From CALGFH01 sp036003705 (lineage in GTDB: Bacteria; Actinomycetota; CALGFH01), in contig DASYSE010000118.1 in the NCBI GenBank assembly GCA_036003705.1, positions 1 through 40,317 on the forward strand: a stretch of DNA of 40,317 bases. The letters are read 5' to 3'. The notes under the pieces are model-generated. The model was not told the DNA's origin. It was given only the letters and a program-made list of their open reading frames with translations, and made no database searches. The position numbers and the translations under genes were made by a program. Positions 30,657 to 38,441 of this stretch are shown here, in pieces (the stretch's first letter is position 1; every line of letters starts with the position of its first letter).

Positions 30657-31475
30657 ATGTCGGCCACCGAAAGTGGTTTTAGCACCACTGTGGGAAGTTT
30701 CCGGGCAGCATGCGATCCGGGGGTGACCCTGGCCGGCGAGCGGCTGCTGCCGGTGGTCCCGGCGCTCCGGCCGTTGCTACCAGGCCAGGGGCTGCGCCGG
30801 GGGACCACGGTGGCCGTCGGCCGTTCCGCCGCCCTTGCCCTCGCGCTGGTGGCCGGGGCGTCGGCGGCCGGTTCCTGGGTGGCCGCGGTCGGCCTGCCCG
30901 ACCTCGGGATGGTGGCGGCGGCCGAGACCGGCATCGTCCTGGAGCGCCTGGCCCTTGTCCCTGCCCCCGGTACCAGGGCGTGGCCGATGGTGGTGGCCGC
31001 CCTCCTGGACGCGGTCGACGTCGTGCTGGTGCGCTCCCCGGCCGGGCTGCCGGCCGGCCAGGCTCGCCGCCTTGCCGCCCGGGCCCGCGAGCGCGGGGCG
31101 GTGCTCATCCCCCTCGGCGCCTGGTCGGAGCCGGCCGACCTGCGCCTGGCCGTCGCGGCCAGCGCCTGGCACGGCCTCGGGCAGGGCGACGGCCGGCTCC
31201 AGGCCCGCTTGGTCGAGGTGGTGATCGGCGGCCGCGGTGCCGCCACCCGCGAGCGCCGGGTACGCCTCTGGCTCCCGGCCCTCGACGGCACCATCGCCCC
31301 CGCCGCCCTCGCCCTCGCCGGACCGCCCGAGGCCGCGCCAGAAGGAGTCCCAGAGCAGGAGGCGTTGGGGGCGGGGACCCCGGCCGGCCTCGCCCTCGCC
31401 GGGGAAGGGGATGCCCCGGCGGGGGAGGCCTGGGCTGTCGAGGCCCCGGGGGCGGCGCTGGCCGATGCGGGATGA
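30657..31475 (+). CDS. imuA': ImuA' (actinobacterial mutasome accessory protein)
   Basis: 272 residues. It is a RecA-like fold protein of the actinobacterial ImuA' group: GLRRGTTVAVGRSAALALALVAGASAAGSWVAAVGLPDLGMVAAAETGIVLERLALVP (seen as GSWVAAVGLPDLG, AAAETGIVLERLALVPAPG) is diagnostic. The Walker A loop (AVGRSAALAL) lacks the usual GKT. ImuA' works with ImuB to load DnaE2 for error-prone translesion synthesis after DNA damage. The C-terminal 45 residues are Ala/Gly/Glu-rich and look disordered. ATG 30657 is chosen because it sits at the predicted transcription start; ATG 30627 would overlap the promoter. imuB starts 6 bp after the stop. Confidence 0.85.
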   Translation: MSATESGFSTTVGSFRAACDPGVTLAGERLLPVVPALRPLLPGQGLRRGTTVAVGRSAALALALVAGASAAGSWVAAVGLPDLGMVAAAETGIVLERLALVPAPGTRAWPMVVAALLDAVDVVLVRSPAGLPAGQARRLAARARERGAVLIPLGAWSEPADLRLAVAASAWHGLGQGDGRLQARLVEVVIGGRGAATRERRVRLWLPALDGTIAPAALALAGPPEAAPEGVPEQEALGAGTPAGLALAGEGDAPAGEAWAVEAPGAALADAG

Positions 31476-31481
31476 TCCGCG

Positions 31482-33044
31482 GTGCCCCGCATGCTGGTGG
31501 TCTGGTGCCCGGACTGGCCGGTGGTGGCCGCCGGGGCGGCGCCGGACAGCCTGACGGCCGTCGTCCACGCCAACCGCGTCGTCGCCTGCTCGCCGGCCGC
31601 AAGCGCCGAGGGGGTCCGGCCCGGCCTGCGCCGGCGCGAGGCGCAGGGGCGCTGCCCGGAGCTGGAGCTGCTCGCCCACGACCCGGCACGGGACGCTCGC
31701 GCCTTCGAGCCGGTACTGGTGGCGGTCGAGGCGCTCACCCCATGGGTCGAGGTCCTCCGGCCCGGCGAGTGCACCTTCCCCGCCCGCGGCGCCGCCCGCT
31801 ACCACGGCGGCGAGCCCGTCCTGGCGGTCACGGTGACCGCCGCCGTCCACGCCGCTCTCGAGGGCCGGGGCGGCTGCCAGGTCGGGATCGCCGACGGGAC
31901 CTTCGCGGCCGGGCTGGCCGCCCGCCAGCAGGCCATCGTCCCGCCAGGCGGCAGCCGGGCCTTCCTCGCCCCCCTTCCGGTGGCCACCCTCGACCGCCCT
32001 GACCTCGCCGACCTGCTGGTCCGCCTCGGCCTGCGCACCCTCGGGGACCTGGCCGTCCTGCCAAGGGTCGACCTGGCCACCCGCTTCGGCCCCGAGGGCG
32101 CCCGCGCATCCCGCCTGGCCGGCGGCCTCGACGAGCAGCCACGGGGAGCCCGACGCCCGCCACCCGACCTCCGGGTGGCGGCCGAGCTCGACCCGCCAGC
32201 CGACCGGGTCGACATCGCGGCCTTCACGGCCAAGGTGCTGGCCGAGGAGCTGGTCGCCCGACTGGAGCGGCTCGGCCTGGCCTGCACCCGTCTCCGCATC
32301 GAAGCCGAGACCGACCAGGGCGAGATCCTCTCCCGGGCCTGGCGCTACGACCCGGGATCGCGTCCTCTCCTCTCGGATCCCTCCGGCCGGCCGGCTGCCG
32401 TCATGGCCGAGCGGGTCCGCTGGCAGCTCGACGGCTGGCTGACCGGACGGGCCGACCGGCCCCCCGGGGCACTCACCCGGCTGGTCCTGGTGCCCGACGA
32501 GGTCGTCGGTGACCGGGGCCGCCAGCTCGGGTTCTGGGGCGGCGAGACCGAGGCCGGTCAGCGAGCGGCCAGGGCCCTGGCCCGCATCCAGGGCCTGCTC
32601 GGCCCCCAAGCGGTCGGCACCGCCCGCCTCCGCGGCGGCCGCGACCCGGCCGACCGGGTGACGTTCCTACCCACCTCCGACCTCCCGGTCCCAGACCCGG
32701 CCGGCATGTCCGGCGCCGTACCCTGGCCGGGACAGGTGCCGGCCCCAGCCCCGGCGATCGTCTACGCCGAGCCGCTCCCAGCCGAGGTGGTGGACGCCGC
32801 CGGCGCGCCGGTTTCGGTCGATGGCCGTGGCCTGCTCGGCTCGCCACCGAGCCGGCTCCGGGCCCAGGGCCGGCCCTGGTCGGCCATCACCGCCTGGGCC
32901 GGGCCATGGCTGGTCGACGAGCGCTGGTGGGACCCGGCCGCTCACCGCCGCCTGGTCCGCCTCCAGGCCACCACCGACCAGGGCACCGCCTATCTGCTGC
33001 GGCTGACCGGCGGGCGCTGGTTGGTCGAAGCCACCTACGACTGA
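31482..33044 (+). CDS. imuB: ImuB, catalytically inactive Y-family polymerase homologue
   Basis: 520 residues from GTG 31482 (ATG 31491 in frame). The N-terminus MLVVWCPDWPVVAA and the segment VEALTPWVEVLRPGECTFPARGAARYHGG (given as WVEVLRPGECTF) align with the Y-family palm, but the catalytic acidic pairs (D-x-D and S-x-D-E) are absent, as is usual for ImuB. A clamp-binding motif, QLGFW (near 347), is followed by the ImuB C-terminal region ending WLVEATYD. ImuB is the hub that binds the beta clamp, ImuA' and DnaE2. It is cotranscribed with imuA' from the LexA-controlled promoter. The stop is followed by a GGCGGC/GCCGCC dyad at 33048-33061. Confidence 0.93.
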   Translation: MPRMLVVWCPDWPVVAAGAAPDSLTAVVHANRVVACSPAASAEGVRPGLRRREAQGRCPELELLAHDPARDARAFEPVLVAVEALTPWVEVLRPGECTFPARGAARYHGGEPVLAVTVTAAVHAALEGRGGCQVGIADGTFAAGLAARQQAIVPPGGSRAFLAPLPVATLDRPDLADLLVRLGLRTLGDLAVLPRVDLATRFGPEGARASRLAGGLDEQPRGARRPPPDLRVAAELDPPADRVDIAAFTAKVLAEELVARLERLGLACTRLRIEAETDQGEILSRAWRYDPGSRPLLSDPSGRPAAVMAERVRWQLDGWLTGRADRPPGALTRLVLVPDEVVGDRGRQLGFWGGETEAGQRAARALARIQGLLGPQAVGTARLRGGRDPADRVTFLPTSDLPVPDPAGMSGAVPWPGQVPAPAPAIVYAEPLPAEVVDAAGAPVSVDGRGLLGSPPSRLRAQGRPWSAITAWAGPWLVDERWWDPAAHRRLVRLQATTDQGTAYLLRLTGGRWLVEATYD

Positions 33045-33088
33045 CATGGCGGCGAGCCGCCGACCCGGCGACCGGGGCTGTGGACAGT

Positions 33089-33114
33089 CGTTTGCGGCCG
33101 CCTCCTCCCAAACG
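33089..33114. promoter_or_regulatory. inverted repeat CGTTTG-N14-CAAACG before the WXG100 gene
   Basis: Six-base arms with a 14-base GC-rich spacer lie 43 bp before ATG 33158. A TAGAAC hexamer follows at once (33115-33120) and could be a -10. It does not match the LexA box. Together these suggest separate control of the WXG100 gene, with low certainty. Confidence 0.3.
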
Positions 33115-33157
33115 TAGAACTGGCCTCCATCACGGCGCAGGACACAGGAGGAGCGGC

Positions 33158-33457
33158 ATGGCAGCCACCGGCATCCGGGTCACCCCCGAACAGCTCCAGC
33201 AGGTCTCGGCCCAGCTCGACGCCGGCGCGTCCACCATCGAGGGCACGCTGCGACAGCTCGCGGGCAACGTGGCCCCGCTCGGGTCGGACTGGGCCGGCGT
33301 CGCCCAGGCCCGCTTCCTCGAGCTCTGGGCGGACTGGCAGCGCAGCGGCGCCACCCTCCACCAGGCCCTGACCGGCATCGCCCGCCTCACCGCCCGCGCC
33401 GGCGCCAGCTACGAGTCGGCCGAGCACGGCATCGCCGCCACCTTCGGCCGCACCTGA
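33158..33457 (+). CDS. WXG100-family (ESAT-6-like) protein
   Basis: 99 residues, the exact family size. ATG 33158 has an ACAGGAGGAG site. It is a helical hairpin: helix 1 RVTPEQLQQVSAQLDAGASTIEGTL, the turn GSDWAGVAQARF with the W-x-G motif (Trp-Ala-Gly), and helix 2 ending ARLTARAGASYESAEHGI with a Y-x3-E (YESAE) export signal near the C-terminus. WXG100 proteins are substrates of type VII (ESX) secretion, usually as dimers. No ESX core gene or WXG100 partner is nearby. It lies between imuB and dnaE2 on the same strand, an unexpected place. Confidence 0.9.
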   Translation: MAATGIRVTPEQLQQVSAQLDAGASTIEGTLRQLAGNVAPLGSDWAGVAQARFLELWADWQRSGATLHQALTGIARLTARAGASYESAEHGIAATFGRT

Positions 33458-33598
33458 CAGGTCTCCCTCGACGGTGTGGTGCCGCTCGTGACGCTGGGGC
33501 GCCTGGTGCCGTCTGCACGAGAAATTGTCGAATGAACATTACGGAGGGAATTCAGCAAGATCGGTCCCTGCGCGGCGCTCGGGAATTCAGCTCCAAAC

Positions 33599-33627
33599 TT
33601 GCCACGCCCGAACATACGTTCGATCAT
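33599..33627 (+). promoter_or_regulatory. second SOS promoter with LexA box, upstream of dnaE2
   Basis: TTGCCA (33599-33604), a 17-bp spacer and GATCAT (33622-33627) contain the LexA box CCGAACATACGTTCGA (33608-33623). The box is again in the spacer, and ATG 33635 lies 7 nt after the -10 with no ribosome-binding site. The arrangement copies the imuA' promoter almost base for base in spacing. Confidence 0.85.
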
Positions 33628-33634
33628 CTGCCAC

Positions 33635-36600
33635 ATGGGATTCCAAAATCCTCCGATCCCTTGGACGGAACTGGAACGCCGGCTGGCCGGTCGTCCACCC
33701 CCTGCCAACCAACCACCCGGCGCAGACGGGGGAGACGCCCCGGCCTGGTCCCCGAAGCGCCAGCCCTACCAGCCACCCGCCGCCCCCAAACCTCGGCCGA
33801 GCGAGCGCGACCCGGGTGGGCGGGGGCGGCGGGGGCGGACGATGGTTGCCTACGCCGAGCTCCACTGCCACTCCAACGCGAGCTTCCTGGACGGCGGCTC
33901 CCACCCGGAGGAGCTGGCGGAGGAGGCGGCTCGCCTCGGCCTCGAGGCGCTGGCCATCACCGACCACGACGGCATGTACGGCATCGTCCGTTTCGCCGAA
34001 GCCGCCAGGACCCTGGCCCTCCCCACCATCTTCGGCGCCGAGCTGACCCTGGCCCCCGCCTTCGGTGCCACCAGGTCCGCCGATGGCACCACCCGGGCCA
34101 CCGGAGAGAACCGGCCGGGCCAACAGCCCGGGGGCCCGCAAGCCCGGAGGGGCCAACAGCCTACGCGGACAGGGACCCCGGACCCGCCGGGGGAGCATCT
34201 GGTGGTGCTGGCCCGTGACCCGGAGGGGTATGCGCGGCTGTGCCGGGCCATCTCGGAGGCGCAGATGGCAGGGTCCAAGGGAGCGCCGCGAGGCGACCTG
34301 GCCAGGCTGGCGGCGCTGCACGGCGGCCACTGGCTGGTGCTGACCGGCTGCCGCAAGGGGTCGGTGCCAAGGAAGCTGGTCGAGGGGGGCCCGGCGGCGG
34401 CCGCGGCCGAGCTGGACCGGCTGATCCAGGCATTCGGCCGGGACAACCTCCACGTGGAGCTCTGGGACCATGGCGACCCGCTCGACTCGGCCCGCAACGA
34501 CGCCCTGGTCCGGCTGGCCGACAGGGCCCAGGTCGAGGTGGTGGCGACCAACAACGTCCACTACGCCACCCCGGCCCGGCGCCGCCTGGCCACCGCCCTG
34601 GCCGCGGTCAGGGCACGCAGCTCCCTGGCCGACCTGGACGGCTGGCTGCCCGCCGGGGCCGGCGCCCATCTCCGGTCCGGGCTTGAGCAGGCGACCCGCC
34701 TGGCCCGCTACCCGGGCACCGTCGAGCTGGCGGCCGAGCTCGGCCGGGCGCTCGCCTTCGACCTGGAGCTGGTCGCCCCCCGCCTGCCCGACTTCCCGGT
34801 CCCGCCCGGCCACACCGAGATGACCTGGCTGCGCGAGCTGGCCGGCCGCGGCGCGACCCGGCGCTACGGCCCGCGAGGATCGGAGCGGGTACCGGGCGCC
34901 TGGCGCCAGATCGACCACGAGCTGGCCACCATCGAGCAGCTCGGCTTCCCCGGCTACTTCCTGATCGTCTGGGACATCGTGCGGTTCTGCGAGCGGGCCG
35001 ACATCTACTGCCAGGGCCGGGGCTCGGCGGCCAACTCGGCCGTCTGCTACGCGATCGGGATCACCAAGGCCGACGCCGTCTCCCTCGGCCTGCTGTTCGA
35101 GCGCTTCCTGTCCCCGGAGCGCGACGGGCCGCCAGACATCGACCTGGACATCGAGGCCGGCCGGCGCGAGGAGGTCATCCAGTACGTCTACCAGCGCTAC
35201 GGCCGCGACCGGGCCGCCCAGGTCGCCAACGTGATCACCTACCGGCCGCGCTCGGCCGTGCGCGACATGGGCCGGGCCCTCGGCTACGCGCCCGGCCAGC
35301 TGGACGCCTGGTCCAAGCAGGTGGACGCCTGGGGGCCGCTGGAGGTCACCGTCGAGCACGACATCCCGGAGCAGGTCATGGAACTGGCAAGAGAGATTCT
35401 GCACTTCCCCCGGCACCTCGGCATCCACTCCGGCGGCATGGTCATCTGCGACCGGCCGGTGGTCGAGGTCTGCCCGGTCGAGTGGGCGACCATGAAGGAC
35501 CGCAGCGTCCTGCAATGGGACAAGGACGACTGCGCCGCGGTCGGCCTTGTCAAGTTCGACCTGCTCGGCCTTGGCATGCTCTCGGCCCTGCACGACACCG
35601 TCGACCTGGTCGGCACCCACTACGGGGCCGAGGTCGACCTGGCCGAGCTGCCCCAGGAGGCGGCCGTCTACGACATGCTCTGCCAGGCCGACTCGGTCGG
35701 GGTGTTCCAGGTCGAGAGCCGGGCCCAGATGGCCACCCTGCCCAGGCTCAAGCCCCGGGAGTTCTACGACCTGGTGGTGGAGGTGGCCCTGATCCGGCCC
35801 GGCCCGATCCAGGGCGGCTCGGTCCATCCCTACATCCGCCGCCGCAACGGCGAGGAGCCGGTCACCTACCTGCATCCGCTGCTGGAGCGGTCCCTGGCCA
35901 AGACGCTGGGCGTGCCGCTGTTCCAGGAGCAGCTGATGCAGATGGCGGTCGACGTCGCCGGGTTCTCGGCCGCCGAGGCCGACCAGCTCCGCCAGGCCAT
36001 GGGGGCCAAGCGCTCCGGCGAGCGCATGGAGCGCCTGCGGGGCCGCCTGTACCAGGGCATGGCCGAGCGGGGAATCCAGGGCGCGGTCGCCGACCGGATC
36101 TACGAGAAGCTGGCCGCCTTCGCCAACTTCGGCTTTCCGGAGAGCCATTCGGTGTCGTTCGCCTATCTGGTCTATGCCAGCGCCTGGCTGAAGCTCCACT
36201 ACCCGGCGGCGTTCCTGGCCGCCCTGCTGAACGCCCAGCCCATGGGCTTCTGGTCGCCCAACACCCTGGTCGCCGACGCCCGCCGCCATGGGGTGGTCGT
36301 CCGCGGCCCCGACGTCAACCTCTCCGCCGCGTCCGCGACCCTGGAGCCGGAGGAGGTCGGGGGAGCTGGGGAGGGGGCAGGCCGGGCAGCCGACGAGCGG
36401 GAGGGCGGGGAGCCCGGTTCCCCGGTCGGCCGGAGGCCCCCTGGGCACGTACCCGGCCGTCCGGGCACCTGGGTGGTGCGGCTCGGGTTGGGGTACGTGC
36501 GGTCGCTCGGGGAGGAGCTGGCCGAGCGGGTGGCTGAGGGGCGGCCCTATGCGTCCATGGCCGACCTGGTCAGGCGGACCGGGGTGACCGAGGGGCAGGT

Positions 36601-37159
36601 CGAGGCGCTGGCAACCGCTGGGGCGTTCGGCTCGCTGGGGCTGGAGCGCCGGGCGGCGCTCTGGGCGGCCGGCGCCGTCGCCCAGGCCAGGGCCGACCGG
36701 CTGCCCGGGACGGCGGTCGGGGTGCAGGCGCCCCGGCTGCCCGGGATGAGCCCGGTCGAGCTGGGCGCGGCCGACCTGTGGGCGACCGGGCTGTCGGGCG
36801 ACAGCCACCCGGTGCAGTTCGCCCGCGAGCGGCTGGACGCGCTCGGCGCGGTCGCCGCCGACGGCCTGGCCGTCGTCCCGCCCGGCACCAGGGTGCTGGT
36901 CGGCGGGGTGGTGACCCACCGCCAGCGCCCGGCCACCGCCGGCGGGACCACCTTCCTCAACCTCGAGGACGAGACCGGCCTGATCAACGTGATCTGCTCC
37001 AAGGGGGTCTGGGCCCGCCACCGGCGGGTGGGCATGACCGCCGCCGCCCTGCTGGTCAGGGGGCGGCTGGAGCGGGCCGAAGGCGTGATCAACGTCATCG
37101 CCGACCAGCTCCGGCCCTTGCCGCTGGCCGCGGCCACCCGCTCCCGCGACTTCCGCTGA
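33635..37159 (+). CDS. dnaE2: error-prone DNA polymerase DnaE2 (C-family, mutasome catalytic subunit)
   Basis: 1174 residues. It starts MGFQNPPIPWTELERRLAGR, matching the N-terminal G-W/F-x-N-G/P-P-P-x-W-x-E-x-E-R pattern of actinobacterial DnaE2, which fixes ATG 33635. The PHP domain begins at YAELHCHSNASFLDG (near 73). The polymerase carries PDIDLD (500-505) and VKFDLLGL (639-646). The OB domain, VLVGGVVTHRQRP and FLNLEDETGLINVIC, is near the C-terminus. Two low-complexity insertions are present: about residues 145-185 inside the PHP domain, with a GGCCAACAGCC DNA repeat, and about 890-930 before the OB region. It performs mutagenic lesion bypass with ImuA' and ImuB after SOS induction, and has its own LexA box. 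Confidence 0.96.
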   Translation: MGFQNPPIPWTELERRLAGRPPPANQPPGADGGDAPAWSPKRQPYQPPAAPKPRPSERDPGGRGRRGRTMVAYAELHCHSNASFLDGGSHPEELAEEAARLGLEALAITDHDGMYGIVRFAEAARTLALPTIFGAELTLAPAFGATRSADGTTRATGENRPGQQPGGPQARRGQQPTRTGTPDPPGEHLVVLARDPEGYARLCRAISEAQMAGSKGAPRGDLARLAALHGGHWLVLTGCRKGSVPRKLVEGGPAAAAAELDRLIQAFGRDNLHVELWDHGDPLDSARNDALVRLADRAQVEVVATNNVHYATPARRRLATALAAVRARSSLADLDGWLPAGAGAHLRSGLEQATRLARYPGTVELAAELGRALAFDLELVAPRLPDFPVPPGHTEMTWLRELAGRGATRRYGPRGSERVPGAWRQIDHELATIEQLGFPGYFLIVWDIVRFCERADIYCQGRGSAANSAVCYAIGITKADAVSLGLLFERFLSPERDGPPDIDLDIEAGRREEVIQYVYQRYGRDRAAQVANVITYRPRSAVRDMGRALGYAPGQLDAWSKQVDAWGPLEVTVEHDIPEQVMELAREILHFPRHLGIHSGGMVICDRPVVEVCPVEWATMKDRSVLQWDKDDCAAVGLVKFDLLGLGMLSALHDTVDLVGTHYGAEVDLAELPQEAAVYDMLCQADSVGVFQVESRAQMATLPRLKPREFYDLVVEVALIRPGPIQGGSVHPYIRRRNGEEPVTYLHPLLERSLAKTLGVPLFQEQLMQMAVDVAGFSAAEADQLRQAMGAKRSGERMERLRGRLYQGMAERGIQGAVADRIYEKLAAFANFGFPESHSVSFAYLVYASAWLKLHYPAAFLAALLNAQPMGFWSPNTLVADARRHGVVVRGPDVNLSAASATLEPEEVGGAGEGAGRAADEREGGEPGSPVGRRPPGHVPGRPGTWVVRLGLGYVRSLGEELAERVAEGRPYASMADLVRRTGVTEGQVEALATAGAFGSLGLERRAALWAAGAVAQARADRLPGTAVGVQAPRLPGMSPVELGAADLWATGLSGDSHPVQFARERLDALGAVAADGLAVVPPGTRVLVGGVVTHRQRPATAGGTTFLNLEDETGLINVICSKGVWARHRRVGMTAAALLVRGRLERAEGVINVIADQLRPLPLAAATRSRDFR

Positions 37160-37281
37160 GCGGCCCGGTGGCCGGCTGACCAGCGTCGCCCAAGGCGACA
37201 CCGCCCTGGGGACGCCGAGCTCGCCGAAGCGCTCGGTCAGGAACTCGACCCGGCGCAGGCCCGCCGCCGAGGCGGGCGCGG
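37160..37281 (-). pseudogene. possible remnant of a coding sequence
   Basis: Between dnaE2 and the epimerase gene, the minus strand reads without stops as ...RRVEFLTERFGELGVPRAV..., which looks protein-like rather than random. It has no start and is upstream of nothing on that strand. I cannot name a parent family; GC bias alone can keep such frames open. Confidence 0.2.
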
Positions 37282-38313
37282 TCAGGGCCGGCGGGGGCGG
37301 CCCAGGGTGTGGCGGAGGGCCGGTTCCAGCTCCGGGAAGCGGAACCGGTAGCCGGTTGCCTCCAGGCGGGCGGGGTGGGCCCGCTGGCTGAAGAACAGCA
37401 CCTCGTCGGCGAACTCGCCGAGGACCAGCCTGGGGCCGAACGTCGGCACGTGCAGGAAGGCCGGGCGGCGCAGGACGCGGGCCAGGGTCGCAGTGAACTC
37501 GGCGTTGGTCACCGGGTTGGGGGCGACGGCGTTCACCGCCCCCTCCAGGTCCTGGTGGGCCAGGGCGTGGACGTAGGCGCCGGCGATGTCGTCCAGCGAG
37601 ATCCAGCTCAGCCACTGGCGGCCAGAGCCGAGCCGGCCGCCGAGGCCGAACCGGAACATCAGGGCCTGCTTGGGCAGCCCGGCCCCGGCCGCGTCCTGCA
37701 CGGGCCCGGTGCGCAGGTGCACGACCCGGAGTCCCGCCGCCCGTGCCGGCTCGGCCGCCTCCTCCCACCGGCGCACCACCTCGGCGAGGAACCCGCCGCC
37801 GCTGTCGCTGGCCTCGGTGAGCACCTCGTCGCCGCGGTCGCCGTAGAACCCGACCCCCGACGCGGCCAGCAGCACCCGAGGCCCGCCATGCTCCGACCCG
37901 CGGGCTCCGGCGGCCGGCGGCACCCGAGGCCCGCCATGCTCCGACCCGCGGGCTCCGGCGGCCGGCGGCACCCCAGGGCCGCCATGCTCCGACCCGCGGG
38001 CTCCGGCGGCCAGCTCGGCCATGGTCTCGGCCACCAGCCTGGTGCCCCTGATCCTGCTCTCGAAGATCTCGGGCTTGGCCCCGCCGGTGAAGCGGAGCCT
38101 GTCGCCGATGCTCTTGGCAGCCAGGTGGACGACCGCGTCCGCCTTGGCGATGGCGTCGGGGTCGAGCCTCCCGGCCATCGGGTCCCACTGGACCTGGTCG
38201 GGCCCGGTCGGCCGCGAACGGGTGAGGCGCAGCACCCGGTGCCCCTCGGCGGTCAGGCGCCGCACCAGGGCGGTGCCGATCAGCCCGGACGCCCCGGTGA
38301 CTGCCACCAGCAT
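37282..38313 (-). CDS. TIGR01777-family NAD(P)-dependent epimerase/SDR protein (YfcH-like)
   Basis: 343 residues. The N-terminal nucleotide-binding loop is VAVTGASGLIGTALVRRL, with DAVVHLAAKSIGDR, SRIRGTRLVAETMAEL, SGVGFYGDRGDEVLTE and WLSWISLDDIAGAY as family blocks. The C-terminal DUF1731 region, with VTNAEFTATLARVLRRPAFLHVP (parts: NAEFTATLARVL, RRPAFLHVP), follows. The biochemical role is not known. Between the R-G-T-R-L-V helix and the catalytic-site strand, three copies of a 16-residue unit (A-A-G-A-R-G-S-E-H-G-G-P-(G/R)-V) replace a short loop, about 32 residues more than expected. The fold core should tolerate it as a surface loop. Confidence 0.9.
   Translation of the reverse strand: MLVAVTGASGLIGTALVRRLTAEGHRVLRLTRSRPTGPDQVQWDPMAGRLDPDAIAKADAVVHLAAKSIGDRLRFTGGAKPEIFESRIRGTRLVAETMAELAAGARGSEHGGPGVPPAAGARGSEHGGPRVPPAAGARGSEHGGPRVLLAASGVGFYGDRGDEVLTEASDSGGGFLAEVVRRWEEAAEPARAAGLRVVHLRTGPVQDAAGAGLPKQALMFRFGLGGRLGSGRQWLSWISLDDIAGAYVHALAHQDLEGAVNAVAPNPVTNAEFTATLARVLRRPAFLHVPTFGPRLVLGEFADEVLFFSQRAHPARLEATGYRFRFPELEPALRHTLGRPRRP
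37873..38012 (-). repeat. coding minisatellite, three 48-bp units
   Basis: Units start at 37873, 37921 and 37969. The first two are nearly identical, and the third differs by a few bases near its start. The period is a multiple of three, so the epimerase frame stays open. The outermost unit joins the conserved RVLLAASGVGFYG strand, which shows the direction of expansion. Confidence 0.9.
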
Positions 38314-38375
38314 GCCGCGGTCCTCTCCCTAGGGCCGCCTGCGACCGGCGCCGGCGGCTCGACCTCCAGCAGCCC

Positions 38376-38440
38376 TCGATCCATGCGGGGGAGCTCCGGC
38401 TGCCCCGGCGCCAATCAACAGCGTCCGTGCCATGGTTGAG
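38376..38440 (-). repeat. oriented 3'-end hairpin repeat, copy 3
   Basis: In minus-strand direction it begins 1-2 nt after the flotillin stop: CCATGGCACGGACGCTG, then GGCGCCGGGGC, hairpin GGGGCAGCCGGAGCTCCCC (one mismatched or bulged pair), and CGCATGGATCGAG. It is the most diverged copy. It separates flotillin from the next minus-strand gene rather than convergent genes. Confidence 0.6.
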
Positions 38441-38441
38441 T

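Noticed and set aside
33089..33120. Possible third LexA box before the WXG100 gene
   Set aside because: The inverted repeat CGTTTG/CAAACG lacks GAAC-N4-GTTC and has the wrong spacing.
33532..34218. Open frames starting in the dnaE2 upstream region
   Set aside because: They overlap the SOS promoter and dnaE2 itself and have no family similarity.
37873..38012. CRISPR-like spacing of the 48-bp repeats
   Set aside because: Units are contiguous with no spacers, and they are coding and in frame.
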